Below are positions 1-7,795 of a stretch of DNA of 64,000 nt, piece by piece; positions within the stretch are counted from its first letter, which is position 1, and each line of letters opens with the position of its first letter. A program made the translations under genes and the position numbers. The DNA comes from Caenispirillum bisanense (lineage in GTDB: Bacteria; Pseudomonadota; Alphaproteobacteria; Rhodospirillales; Rhodospirillaceae). The stretch lies in assembly GCF_039523075.1 (NCBI RefSeq), contig NZ_BAAAEP010000012.1, positions 20,871-84,870 of the forward strand, given 5' to 3'. The notes beneath the pieces were generated by a model. That model searched no databases. It worked only from the letters and a program-made list of their open reading frames with translations, and was not told where the DNA came from.

Positions 1-149
1 CCGCCGACGCCGCCGACTGCGAGGAACTGCTGCGCAACGCCGACACCGCCATGTACGCCGCCAAGGCCCAGGGCAAGAAGAACCACCAGTTCTACGAACC
101 CGGCACGGCGGTCGAGGCGGAAACGGTGCAGGCTCCGGCGCCGGCGTGA
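1..149 (+). CDS. C-terminal end of a GGDEF (diguanylate cyclase) protein, partial
   Basis: The frame is open from the window edge and ends at TGA 147-149. The visible 48 residues include LLRNADTAMYAAKAQGKK followed by QFYEP, which is the usual last helix and strand of a GGDEF domain. The active-site GGDEF motif itself lies outside the window, so catalytic activity cannot be judged. A short Ala/Pro-rich tail ends the protein. It converges on rpe, with a palindromic repeat between them. Family assignment is good. Upstream sensor domains are unknown. Confidence 0.8.
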   Translation, partial: ADAADCEELLRNADTAMYAAKAQGKKNHQFYEPGTAVEAETVQAPAPA

Positions 150-159
150 CGGCGGCGGG

Positions 160-372
160 TTTTCACCACCAAGACACCAAGACACCAAGACACCAAGACA
201 CCAAGGATGCGAGGGAGGCGGGGGCCTCCCTCGCGCACCCTCCATTAGTTTTTCGTCTTCAAGCCGGCGGCCACAGCGCACCGCACCGACGAGAAAAGCA
301 ATTGGAGGGAGCGAGGGAGGGCCTCCCCTCCCTCGCATCCTTCTTGGTGTCTTTGTGTCTTGGTGGTTCAAA
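160..372. repeat. Long imperfect palindrome with ACACCAAG tandem repeats (copy 1)
   Basis: Four tandem ACACCAAG units (174-205) follow TTTTCACCACCAAG. The right end (about 342-371) carries the inverted counterpart, CTTGGTGTCTTTGTGTCTTGG then TGGTTCAAAA. Inside, GGATGCGAGGGAGG (about 205-218) is mirrored by CCTCCCTCGCATCC (about 328-341), so the whole unit can fold into a long hairpin. It sits between the convergent GGDEF gene and rpe and has no coding content. A related copy lies at 1069-1212. It looks like a REP- or MITE-type non-coding element. A transcription-terminating role between convergent genes is also possible. Confidence 0.8.
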
Positions 373-387
373 AACTGCCGCGGCGCC

Positions 388-1035
388 TCAGCCCCGCAGC
401 GCCGCGATGTTGGCGGCGTAGGCGTCCGGGCCGCCCTTGAAGACGGCGGAGCCGGCGACCAGGGCCGTGGCGCCGGCGGCGATGCAGCGCTTCGCCGTTT
501 CCGGGTTGACGCCGCCGTCCACTTCCAGCTCGATCGGGCGGGTGCCGATCAGGGCCTTGATGCGGCGGATCTTCTCCACCTGGCTCTCGATGAAGGCCTG
601 GCCGCCGAAGCCGGGGTTGACGCTCATGACCAGCACCAGGTCGAGGTCGTCGAGCACGTATTCCAGCACGCTTTCCGGCGTCGACGGGTTGAGCGACACG
701 CCGGCCTTCTTGCCGAGCGACCGGATCAGCTGCAGCGAGCGGTGCAGGTGGGCGCCGGCTTCGGCGTGGACGGTGATGATGTCCGACCCGGCGGCGGCGA
801 ACTCGGGAATGTAGGGGTCCACCGGCTCGATCATCAGGTGGACGTCGAAGGTCTTGGCGGTGTGCGGCCGGATGGCCTTCACGACGCCGGGGCCGATGGT
901 GATGTTGGGCACGAAGTGGCCGTCCATGACGTCCACATGCACCCAGTCGCAGCCGGCGGCGTCGATGGCGCGGACTTCCTCGCCCAGCTTGGCGAAATCG
1001 GCGGACAGGATGCTGGGGGCGATCTTGACGGTCAT
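388..1035 (-). CDS. rpe: Ribulose-phosphate 3-epimerase
   Basis: This enzyme interconverts ribulose-5-phosphate and xylulose-5-phosphate in the Calvin cycle and pentose phosphate pathway, in the cytoplasm. The 215-residue protein matches the family's usual length. It opens with IAPSILSADF, has the metal-binding HVDVMDG segment (His33, Asp35), a second ligand in DVHLMIEP (His66), the phosphate-binding VNPGFGGQ loop and the LEVDGGV segment (Asp173). The ATG at 1035 is chosen because the core domain starts immediately after it; the longer open frame runs through the repeat element. It is the last gene of the leftward Calvin block but is separated from fba by a hairpin and a palindromic repeat, so it may have its own transcript. 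Confidence 0.95.
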   Translation of the reverse strand: MTVKIAPSILSADFAKLGEEVRAIDAAGCDWVHVDVMDGHFVPNITIGPGVVKAIRPHTAKTFDVHLMIEPVDPYIPEFAAAGSDIITVHAEAGAHLHRSLQLIRSLGKKAGVSLNPSTPESVLEYVLDDLDLVLVMSVNPGFGGQAFIESQVEKIRRIKALIGTRPIELEVDGGVNPETAKRCIAAGATALVAGSAVFKGGPDAYAANIAALRG

Positions 1036-1068
1036 GGCTCTGGCTCTTGGGAAAAGGGTCGGGTGCCG

Positions 1069-1212
1069 TTTTGAACCACAAAGACACCAAGACACCAAGA
1101 GCGTCGGCGCTTGCGGCGTCCGCCACCGCCTTACCGGCGGGGGGCGGGCGGGGCCGCGGCCGCCGGGCCTGGGCGCTCCCTTGGTGTCTTGGTGTCTTGG
1201 TGGTTCACCAAA
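1069..1212. repeat. Imperfect palindrome with ACACCAAG repeats (copy 2)
   Basis: The left arm is TTTTGAACCACAAAGACACC followed by more ACACCAAG units (1069-1100). The right arm is CCTTGGTGTCTTGGTGTCTT followed by GGTGGTTCACCAAAA (1179-1212). The arms are near-perfect inverted repeats with a GC-rich centre. The ends match those of the 160-372 element, but the centre differs, so the conserved part is the arms. It lies between fba and rpe, 33 bp upstream of the rpe start codon, where it could affect readthrough or rpe expression. Confidence 0.8.
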
Positions 1213-1217
1213 ACAGT

Positions 1218-1248
1218 CCCGCCCCCGGAGCAAAAACCCCGGGGGCGG
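1218..1248 (-). terminator. Hairpin downstream of fba
   Basis: CCGCCCCCGG and CCGGGGGCGG form a 10-bp GC stem 16 bases past the fba stop codon. On the transcribed strand the loop carries a T-run and the 3' side has only a short T stretch. It is therefore a weak terminator or an mRNA-stabilising hairpin rather than a textbook one. Confidence 0.45.
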
Positions 1249-1263
1249 TGGATACTTGCTAAG

Positions 1264-2349
1264 TTACTGCGCAGCGACGGCGGCGGCGACGACCTTGGGG
1301 TCGAGGTCGCCCTTGGCGTAGCGCTTGGCCATTTCGGACAGCGGGATCGCCTTGATCTTGCTGGCCATGCCGGTGGCGCCGAACTGTTCGTAGCGCTGCT
1401 CGCACACCTTCTGCATGGCTTCCTGGGCCGGCTTCAGGTACTTGCGCGGGTCGAACTCGGCCGGGGCCTCGGCGAAGACCTTGCGGATCTGGCCGGTGAT
1501 GGCCATGCGGCAGTCGGTGTCGATGTTGATCTTGCGGACGCCGTGCTTGATGCCTTCGACGATTTCCTCGACCGGCACGCCGTAGGTCTGCGGCATGGCG
1601 CCGCCGTACTGGTTGATGATGTCCTGCAGGTCCTGCGGCACCGAGGACGAGCCGTGCATCACCAGGTGGGTGTCCGGCAGCTTGGCATGGATCTTCTTGA
1701 TGGTGTCCATGGCCAGGATGTCGCCGGTCGGCTTGCGCGAGAACTTGTAGGCGCCGTGGCTGGTGCCGATGGCGACGGCCAGGGCGTCGACCTTGGTGCG
1801 GGCGACGAAGTCGGCGGCCTGGTCGGGGTCGGTGACCAGCATTTCCTTGTCGAGCTTGCCTTCGAAGCCGTGGCCGTCTTCCTTCTCGCCCATGCCGGTT
1901 TCCAGCGAGCCGAGCACGCCCAGCTCACCTTCCACCGACACGCCGACCATGTGGGCCATCTCGGTCACCTTGCGGGTGACCTCCACATTGTAGTCGTAGG
2001 AGGCGGGGGACTTGGCGTCCTCCTCCAGCGAGCCGTCCATCATGACCGAGGTGAAGTTGGCGGTGATGGCCGACAGGCAGGTCGCCGGGCTGTTGCCGTG
2101 GTCCTGGTGCATGCACACCGGAATGTCCGGGTACATTTCGGCCACCGCCATGATCATGTGCTTGATCATGATGTCGCCGGCGTAGGACCGGGCGCCGCGG
2201 CTGGCCTGCAGGATGACCGGCGCGTCGCACTTCTTGGCGGCCTTCATGATCGCCAGCACCTGCTCCATGTTGTTCACGTTGAACGCCGGCATGCCGTAGC
2301 TGTGCTCGGCGGCGTGATCGAGCAGCTGACGCAGCGAAATCAGAGCCAT
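1264..2349 (-). CDS. fba: Class II fructose-1,6-bisphosphate aldolase (Calvin-cycle subtype)
   Basis: This enzyme reversibly condenses dihydroxyacetone phosphate with glyceraldehyde-3-phosphate, or with erythrose-4-phosphate for the sedoheptulose branch. The 361-residue protein begins ALISLRQLLDHAAEHSYGMPAFNVNN and shows class II zinc-site segments MHQDHG and VMHGSSS, plus KINIDTDCR near the C terminus. Sequence and length fit the CbbA subtype rather than the E. coli FbaA subtype. A GGGGAG ribosome site precedes the ATG at 2349. It lies 46 bp after tkt in the same leftward operon. Confidence 0.93.
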   Translation of the reverse strand: MALISLRQLLDHAAEHSYGMPAFNVNNMEQVLAIMKAAKKCDAPVILQASRGARSYAGDIMIKHMIMAVAEMYPDIPVCMHQDHGNSPATCLSAITANFTSVMMDGSLEEDAKSPASYDYNVEVTRKVTEMAHMVGVSVEGELGVLGSLETGMGEKEDGHGFEGKLDKEMLVTDPDQAADFVARTKVDALAVAIGTSHGAYKFSRKPTGDILAMDTIKKIHAKLPDTHLVMHGSSSVPQDLQDIINQYGGAMPQTYGVPVEEIVEGIKHGVRKINIDTDCRMAITGQIRKVFAEAPAEFDPRKYLKPAQEAMQKVCEQRYEQFGATGMASKIKAIPLSEMAKRYAKGDLDPKVVAAAVAAQ

Positions 2350-2395
2350 GGTTGTTACTCCCCGATGAGACTTGGGCCGTTGTCGTGATGTGGCT

Positions 2396-4402
2396 TCAGC
2401 GCCCGAGACGGGCGAGGACGGCATCGGCCACCGCCTGGGCGGTGATGCCGAAGAATTCGTACAGTTCTTCCGCCGGGCCGCTGGCACCGAACTGGCGCAT
2501 GCCGATGACGGCACCTTCCAGGCCGACGTACTTCTCCCAGCCGAAGGCCGCGCCGGCTTCCACCGCGACGCGCAGAACGCCCTTGCCCAGCACCGCGATG
2601 CGATAGTCGGTCGGCTGTTCGTCGAACAGTTCCCAGCACGGCATGGAAACAACGGCGGCCTTCACGCCGACGTTGGCGAGCATCACCTGGGCGGTCAGCG
2701 CCAGCTGCACTTCCGAGCCGGTGGCGATGAGGGTGACGTCACGCTTGCCGTCCTCCGGCTCCGACAGCACATAGGCGCCGCGGGCCGACAGGTTCTCGGC
2801 GGTGTACTGGCGCACCGTCGGCAGGTTCTGGCGCGACAGGGCGAGCACGCTCGGCGCATCGTCGGTATGCAGGGCGATCTGCCAGCACTCGGCGGTTTCG
2901 ATGGGGTCGCAGGGGCGCAGCACCAGCACGTTCGGCATGGCGCGCAAGGACGCCAGGTGCTCCACCGGCTGGTGGGTCGGGCCGTCCTCGCCGAGGCCGA
3001 TGGAGTCATGGGTGCCGACGTAGATCACCCGCTGGTTCATGATCGCCGACATGCGCAGGGCCGGGCGCAGGTAATCGGTGAACACCAGGAAGGTGCCGCC
3101 GTAGGGGATGAAGCCGCCGTGCAGGGCGAGGCCGTTCATCATGGCGGCCATGCCGTGTTCGCGCACGCCCCAGTGGATGTAGTTGCCGGCCGCGTGGCCC
3201 GGCTCCACCGCACTCATCTGCTTTGTGATGGTGAGGTTGGAGTGGGTGAGGTCGGCGGAGCCGCCGACGATCTGCGGCAGGGCCGGCACGATGTGCTCCA
3301 GGCACTGCTGGCTGGCCTTGCGGGTGGCGACCTTCGGCTGTTCCTCGGCGCACTTCTTCTTGAAGTCGTCGAGCGCCCGTTCCCAGCCCAGCGGCAGCTT
3401 GCCGGCGACGAAGTCGAAGAAGGCCTCGCGCTTGTCGGCGGGCTCGGCCTGCATCTTGGCTTCCCAGGCGCGGCGGGCTTCGGTGCCGCGGGCGCCGGCG
3501 GCGCGCCAGGCGGACAGAACCTCGTCCGGCACCTCGAACGGCGCATGCGGCCAGCCGAGGGCCTCGCGGGTCTTGGCGATCTCGGCCTCGCCCAGGGGCG
3601 CGCCGTGAGTCTTCTCCGACCCGGCCAGCGACGGCGAGCCGTAGCCGATGACGGTGCGGCAGGCGATCAGGCTGGGGCGCGGGTCGGCCTTGGCCTTGGT
3701 GATGGCGGCGGCGACGGCTTCGGCATCATGGCCGTCGACCGCCTGCACGTGCCACTGGCTGGCCTCAAAGCGCTTCAGCTGGTCGTCGCTGGTGGCCTTG
3801 GAGGTGTCGCCGTCGATGCAGATGCGGTTGTCGTCCCACAGCACCACCAGCTTGCCGAGCTTCTGGTGGCCGGCGAAGGAGATCACTTCCTGGCTGATGC
3901 CTTCCATCAGGCAGCCGTCGCCGGCGATGCACCAGGTGTAGTGGTCGACCACGTCGTTGCCGAAGCGGGCCGCCATCATGCGCTCGCCCAGCGCCAGGCC
4001 GACGGCATTGGCGATGCCCTGGCCGAGCGGGCCGGTGGTGGTTTCCGCGAAGTCGACGTGGCCGTATTCCGGGTGGCCGGCGGTCTTGGCGCCCAGCTGG
4101 CGGAAGTTCTGCAGCTGCTCGATGTCGGTGTCGGCATAGCCGAGCAGGTAGGACAGGCTGTAGAGCAGCATGGAGCCATGGCCGGCCGACAGCACGAAGC
4201 GGTCACGGTCCGGCCAGCGCGGGCTGGTGGGGTCGACCGTGGCGAAGCGGGTGAACAGCACGGTGGCGACATCGGCCATGCCCATGGGCATGCCGGGGTG
4301 GCCGCTGTTGGCCTTCTGCACGGCGTCGATGGCCAGGAACCGGATGGCGTTGGCCATCTTCCGGGTGTCGACGGGGGCGGTGGCGGTGACGGGTTCGGTC
4401 AT
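2396..4402 (-). CDS. tkt: Transketolase
   Basis: Thiamine-diphosphate enzyme that moves two-carbon ketol units between sugar phosphates in the Calvin cycle and pentose phosphate pathway. The 668-residue protein has the N-terminal AIDAVQKANSGHPGMPMGMAD segment, the ThDP/metal motif starting GDGCLMEG and running to the NRI segment, and the pyrimidine-binding region with FTDYLRPALR and GEDGPTHQPVEHLASLR. Length is typical. The start at 4402 (MTEPVTATA) is chosen because upstream residues are low-complexity and unlike the family. It lies between prk and fba in the leftward block. A cbbT label is possible by context, but a general tkt cannot be excluded. Confidence 0.95.
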   Translation of the reverse strand: MTEPVTATAPVDTRKMANAIRFLAIDAVQKANSGHPGMPMGMADVATVLFTRFATVDPTSPRWPDRDRFVLSAGHGSMLLYSLSYLLGYADTDIEQLQNFRQLGAKTAGHPEYGHVDFAETTTGPLGQGIANAVGLALGERMMAARFGNDVVDHYTWCIAGDGCLMEGISQEVISFAGHQKLGKLVVLWDDNRICIDGDTSKATSDDQLKRFEASQWHVQAVDGHDAEAVAAAITKAKADPRPSLIACRTVIGYGSPSLAGSEKTHGAPLGEAEIAKTREALGWPHAPFEVPDEVLSAWRAAGARGTEARRAWEAKMQAEPADKREAFFDFVAGKLPLGWERALDDFKKKCAEEQPKVATRKASQQCLEHIVPALPQIVGGSADLTHSNLTITKQMSAVEPGHAAGNYIHWGVREHGMAAMMNGLALHGGFIPYGGTFLVFTDYLRPALRMSAIMNQRVIYVGTHDSIGLGEDGPTHQPVEHLASLRAMPNVLVLRPCDPIETAECWQIALHTDDAPSVLALSRQNLPTVRQYTAENLSARGAYVLSEPEDGKRDVTLIATGSEVQLALTAQVMLANVGVKAAVVSMPCWELFDEQPTDYRIAVLGKGVLRVAVEAGAAFGWEKYVGLEGAVIGMRQFGASGPAEELYEFFGITAQAVADAVLARLGR

Positions 4403-4476
4403 TGGCTGGGTATCCGTGGTGCTGTTCCGTTGGCGGCGCTGGGTTCGTGCGGTGGGGGCTTCTATAGCGCGGATCG

Positions 4477-5472
4477 TCAGATCGCGTAATGGCCCATGGC
4501 GGCCTTCACCAGATGATAGGTGGTGAGCAGCTGCGACAGGGCGAGCGGATGGCTCATCTTGGCGCGGTGTTCGCGGTCGTCCATGAACTGGCCCAGGTCG
4601 GCCCGGAGGTGGCCGGTCTCCGGGATCAGGTTCCACAACAGGTCTTCGATGGCCTTGGCCCGCTTGTCGTCGAGATCGGCGGCGATTTCAAGCACGTCCA
4701 CCGGCTTGCCGTCGATGTCGCGGGCGAGCGTCAGCGAGACCTTGTCCTTGGAGCCTTCCAGGATGGGCGACAGGTCGGGGTGGGGCAGGGTGGGGCGCAG
4801 GGTGTGGCGCACCACCAGGTTCGGCCCCACTTCCTCGCGCCGGCCGGCGGGGCGGACGAACTGCACCACCATGTCGGCGAAGGTGCGCTGCGGGCGGATG
4901 AACTGCTCGCTCAGCTCGCCGCGGGTGAGCAGCGACTCGCGCACTTCCGATTCCTGGTAGCCGCGCTGGTGGGTGTCGCGGGTGATCTTCCAGTAGACCC
5001 GCAGGTCTTCCTCCGGCTCCAGATAGACCTTGACGTCGTAACAGTCGCGCATGGCCCGCGTGGTGTAGCCGTGCAGCCCCTCGACGATCACGTAGTCGCG
5101 CGGCTGCACGTAGACCGGCGGCCGCAGGGTGCCGTCGGAATGGTCGTAGACCGGCTTGAGGATGGGCTGGCCCTCGCGCAGCAGCCGGATGTGCTGCTCC
5201 ATGATGTCCATGTGGTTGGCGCGCGGGTCGAGCGCCGACAGGCCGAGGCGCTTGCGCTCCGCCCGGGCGTGCTTGTGGTAGTCGTCGAGGGCGATGAGGG
5301 TGACGCGGTGCTCGCCCAGGATCTGCGCCACGCCGGCGGCGAAGGTGCTCTTGCCGGCGGCGCTGTCGCCGACGATGCCGAGGATGATCGGCCGGTCGGC
5401 GATCCGCTTCAGGGTCACCGGCGAGGCCGCCGGAGCGGCGGCGCGGGAGGCGGAGGTCAGCGGCATGGTCAT
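4477..5472 (-). CDS. prk: Phosphoribulokinase, class II-like
   Basis: ATP-dependent kinase that makes ribulose-1,5-bisphosphate, the RuBisCO substrate. The 331-residue protein has a P-loop GDSAAGKST (residues 35-43), ALDDYHKHAR, LDPRANHMDIM, the Walker B-like VIVEGLHG and YWKITRDTHQRGY. These segments, and the length, resemble the cyanobacterial/plant type rather than the roughly 290-residue octameric proteobacterial CbbP (family knowledge). The redox cysteine found in the plant P-loop is replaced by Ala39, so thioredoxin/CP12 switching there is not expected. The ATG at 5472 overlaps the glpX stop as ATGA, which argues for translational coupling and decides the start. tkt follows 74 bp downstream. 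Confidence 0.88.
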   Translation of the reverse strand: MTMPLTSASRAAAPAASPVTLKRIADRPIILGIVGDSAAGKSTFAAGVAQILGEHRVTLIALDDYHKHARAERKRLGLSALDPRANHMDIMEQHIRLLREGQPILKPVYDHSDGTLRPPVYVQPRDYVIVEGLHGYTTRAMRDCYDVKVYLEPEEDLRVYWKITRDTHQRGYQESEVRESLLTRGELSEQFIRPQRTFADMVVQFVRPAGRREEVGPNLVVRHTLRPTLPHPDLSPILEGSKDKVSLTLARDIDGKPVDVLEIAADLDDKRAKAIEDLLWNLIPETGHLRADLGQFMDDREHRAKMSHPLALSQLLTTYHLVKAAMGHYAI

Positions 5473-6452
5473 GCCCGCCGCCACGAGGTGACCACCTGCC
5501 GGCCGGGGCCGCCGCCGGCGATGAGCAGGCTCTGGGTGCGCATCCCCTCGGCGGTGGCGGTGACGCCGTCCAGCAGCAGGCCGTCGGCGATGCCGGTGGC
5601 GCAGAAGTGGATGTCGTCGCTGCCCACCAGGTCGGCGGTGCCGAGCCAGCGGGCGGTGTCCATGCCGGCGGCCTGGACGGCCATGCGTTCGGTGTTGAGC
5701 TGGGGGTTGATGCGGCCGAGGAACTCGCCGCCCAGCGCCCGCACGGCGCAGGCGGCCAGCACCCCTTCGGGCGTGCCGCCGGTGCCCATCATGGCGTCGA
5801 CGCCGGAGTCGGGGATGGCCGCCATCAGGGCGCCGGCGACGTCGCCGGCGGCGTGCAGGGCGACGCGGGCGCCGGTGCGCTGGATGGCATCCACCAGCGC
5901 CCGGTGGCGCGGCTTTTCCAGCACGTAGATGGTCAGGGCGGCGACCGGCTTGTCCAGGCAGTCGGCCAGCACCCGCAGCTTCTCCGCCACCGGCGCCGCC
6001 GGGTCGATGCGGCCGCGGGCGGCCGGCGGGGCGGCGAACTTCTCCATGTAGAAGGCGGGGCCGGGGCGGAACAGGGTGCCGCGCGGGGCCACCACCAGCA
6101 CCGACAGGGCATTGTTGACGCCGCTGTCGGTCATGTAGGTGGTGCCTTCCGCCGGATCGACGGCGATGTCCACGGCATCGGCCGAGTCGGCATTGCCCAG
6201 GCGCAGGCCGGGCGGCAGCCGGGCGCCGGGGGCGTCGGCGCTTTCGCCGGCCACCACCTCGCCGTTGAGGCCAAGGCCGGTCAGGGCGGCGCGCATGGCC
6301 TTGGCGGCGGCGCGGGCGGCGGCCACGCGGTCACCCCGGCGCAGGCCGGCATGGCAGGCCAGCGCCGCCGCCTCGGTGGCGGCGCGCAGGGCGTAGGTGA
6401 AGGCCAGCGGCGACGGCTCGCACTCCACGGCAGCGGACGGCCCTTGATCCAT
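5469..6452 (-). CDS. glpX: Class II fructose-1,6-bisphosphatase (GlpX family; likely FBPase/SBPase)
   Basis: Removes the 1-phosphate from fructose-1,6-bisphosphate, and in Calvin clusters often also sedoheptulose-1,7-bisphosphate. The 327-residue protein has RGDR (Asp41), VAGES (Glu70), DIAVDPAEGT (Asp99, Glu102) and GTGGTPEGV, which line up with the GlpX metal and phosphate site. The usual GEGEMDEAP segment is replaced by GESADAPGA, so the loop after Glu70 is unusual. The ATG at 6452 has a strong GGAAGGA site. The frame extends further upstream but without family similarity. It is the first enzyme gene of the block, 178 bp from the upstream regulator, and is coupled to prk. Confidence 0.87.
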   Translation of the reverse strand: MDQGPSAAVECEPSPLAFTYALRAATEAAALACHAGLRRGDRVAAARAAAKAMRAALTGLGLNGEVVAGESADAPGARLPPGLRLGNADSADAVDIAVDPAEGTTYMTDSGVNNALSVLVVAPRGTLFRPGPAFYMEKFAAPPAARGRIDPAAPVAEKLRVLADCLDKPVAALTIYVLEKPRHRALVDAIQRTGARVALHAAGDVAGALMAAIPDSGVDAMMGTGGTPEGVLAACAVRALGGEFLGRINPQLNTERMAVQAAGMDTARWLGTADLVGSDDIHFCATGIADGLLLDGVTATAEGMRTQSLLIAGGGPGRQVVTSWRRA

Positions 6453-6630
6453 CGTCCTTCCTTCCCCGCCGGAGCGTCGTGCGCCCCGGCACCGGGTGGG
6501 AGCCCGCCACCCGGCGGAGTGGTCCGCGCGGGCGGGAGGCGATGCGGCGGGACATAGACCTCCGCCCCGCCGAATGCAACACGAAACACCCGCCCGCCGC
6601 ACGCGCGGCGACAGGCGGCGGGGCGCCCGG

Positions 6631-7266
6631 TCAGGTGCGCTCGCGGCCCTTCAGGAAGAAGGCGACCGCCTGGGCGCGGTTGCTGACGCCCAGCTTGTCG
6701 TAGAGGTTCTTCAGGTGGAACTTCACCGTGTTGAGCGAGATGTCGAGCTTCTCGGCGATCTGCTGGTTGGTGAAGCCGCTGGCCAGCGAGGCCAGCAGTT
6801 CGCGCTCGCGCCGGGTCAGGCCGGCAAGCGGATCGGCGCCCAACTGGCTGACATCGACGAAGGGGAACATCATGCGCCCGTCGGCAACGGCGGCCACCGT
6901 TTCCAGCAGCTGCGCCGGCGGATCGGACTTGGAGCAGAACCCGGCCGCCCGCAAGGCCATGGCCTGGCGCGGAATATCGGGATTGCCGGAGCCGGTGTAG
7001 ACGATGACGCGCGGGCTGTCCTGCCGGGTCGACAGCGCTTCCAGCACGCCGCGGCCGTCAAGGTAGGGCATTTCCCACCCGATGATGCCGACGTCGAACT
7101 TCATGCGGTCGCAGGCGGCGAGGAAGCGCTCGCCGTCCGGGCACATGTGAAGCAGAGTGAACCGCTCGTCCCCGGCGAACAGCTTGATGAGGCTGCTCTG
7201 CAGAAGCGGGTTCTTCTCTGCGATGACGATTTCGATGGGGCGCTTGGATTTCTTGTCGTTGGGCAT
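6631..7266 (-). CDS. NarL/FixJ-type transcriptional regulator with an atypical receiver
   Basis: The 211-residue protein has an N-terminal receiver-like fold (about 10-130) and a C-terminal LuxR helix-turn-helix (about 148-205, LTRRERELLASLASGFTNQQ then IAEKL and NTVKFHLKNLYDKLGV). Where receivers carry the phosphoaccepting Asp, this protein has Gly63 (DVGIIGWEMP). The paired acidic residues near the N terminus are reduced to one Glu (AEKN). It is therefore probably not switched by phosphorylation at that site. It lies directly upstream of the Calvin genes in the same direction. A role in regulating them is an inference from position only. No kinase gene is adjacent. Confidence 0.82.
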   Translation of the reverse strand: MPNDKKSKRPIEIVIAEKNPLLQSSLIKLFAGDERFTLLHMCPDGERFLAACDRMKFDVGIIGWEMPYLDGRGVLEALSTRQDSPRVIVYTGSGNPDIPRQAMALRAAGFCSKSDPPAQLLETVAAVADGRMMFPFVDVSQLGADPLAGLTRRERELLASLASGFTNQQIAEKLDISLNTVKFHLKNLYDKLGVSNRAQAVAFFLKGRERT

Positions 7267-7644
7267 TCGCCGGCCGCCTGGTTGTGGTCGTGCCTGCCCG
7301 AACCCCCTGGTGCGGGCGCCCTTAGGCTACAGCATGAATCCCCGAAGGCAAATGCCGTTATGGACCGAAAGTGCAGGGTCCGCCCGCCCGGAGGGGCAGG
7401 AGAGGCGGCGCGCCGAGGCCGGAACGTCGCGTCCGCCGCGGCCTGGCGGGCGGCCGGGGCCGGTCCGATTGCCCGACCGGCGGCGACTCAACGGCCTGCC
7501 TTTTCCTCCGGCCTCACCCGATTGTGACAGCGATCCCCGCCGGAGCCGGCGGTGGCGGCGCGGCGGCCCGGCCGGCGGCCCCCAGACAACCGGCGGCTGT
7601 TGTCTAACCCGTTGGTCTTGTTGGCATTTTTAAAACGATGGGCG
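7267..7644. other. Intergenic region between the divergent regulator and pstS
   Basis: No gene is supported here. GC drops sharply after about 7600. A perfect 7-bp inverted repeat, AGACAAC (7584-7590) and GTTGTCT (7599-7605), stands about 40 bp upstream of the Pho box and could be a second regulator site. The promoter of the leftward regulator should lie near 7270-7400 but no clear -35/-10 pair can be picked out. Confidence 0.5.
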
Positions 7645-7700
7645 TTGTCACATAAGTTTAAAAGTTCTGTCACAAAGGCGACTCCAATCCTGACTACAGT
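7645..7700 (+). promoter_or_regulatory. Pho box and promoter of pstS
   Basis: Three contiguous 11-bp units are visible: TTGTCACATAA (7645-7655), GTTTAAAAGTT (7656-7666) and CTGTCACAAAG (7667-7677). The outer two match the alphaproteobacterial PhoB unit CTGTCAN-rich pattern at exact 22-bp spacing. A possible -10, TACAGT, is at 7695-7700. This fits PhoB-activated transcription of pstS, about 120 bp upstream of its start codon, under phosphate limitation. Confidence 0.75.
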
Positions 7701-7795
7701 CTGCCCCACGCCGAGGATCGGTGGCCGCCAGGCCGCATCCCACGGCCCGGCTTCATTAGAGCCCCCTATGCTCGACTGACCAATTGGAGGTCCCT

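Noticed and set aside
174..205. Tandem ACACCAAG units as a possible CRISPR array
   Set aside because: The units are 8 bp with no spacers, there are only four, and no cas genes are present. They are simple tandem repeats within a palindromic element.
1..7266. RuBisCO or CbbR expected with a Calvin cluster
   Set aside because: I looked for large or small subunit motifs and a LysR gene around the block and found none in the window. Their absence here does not show absence from the genome.
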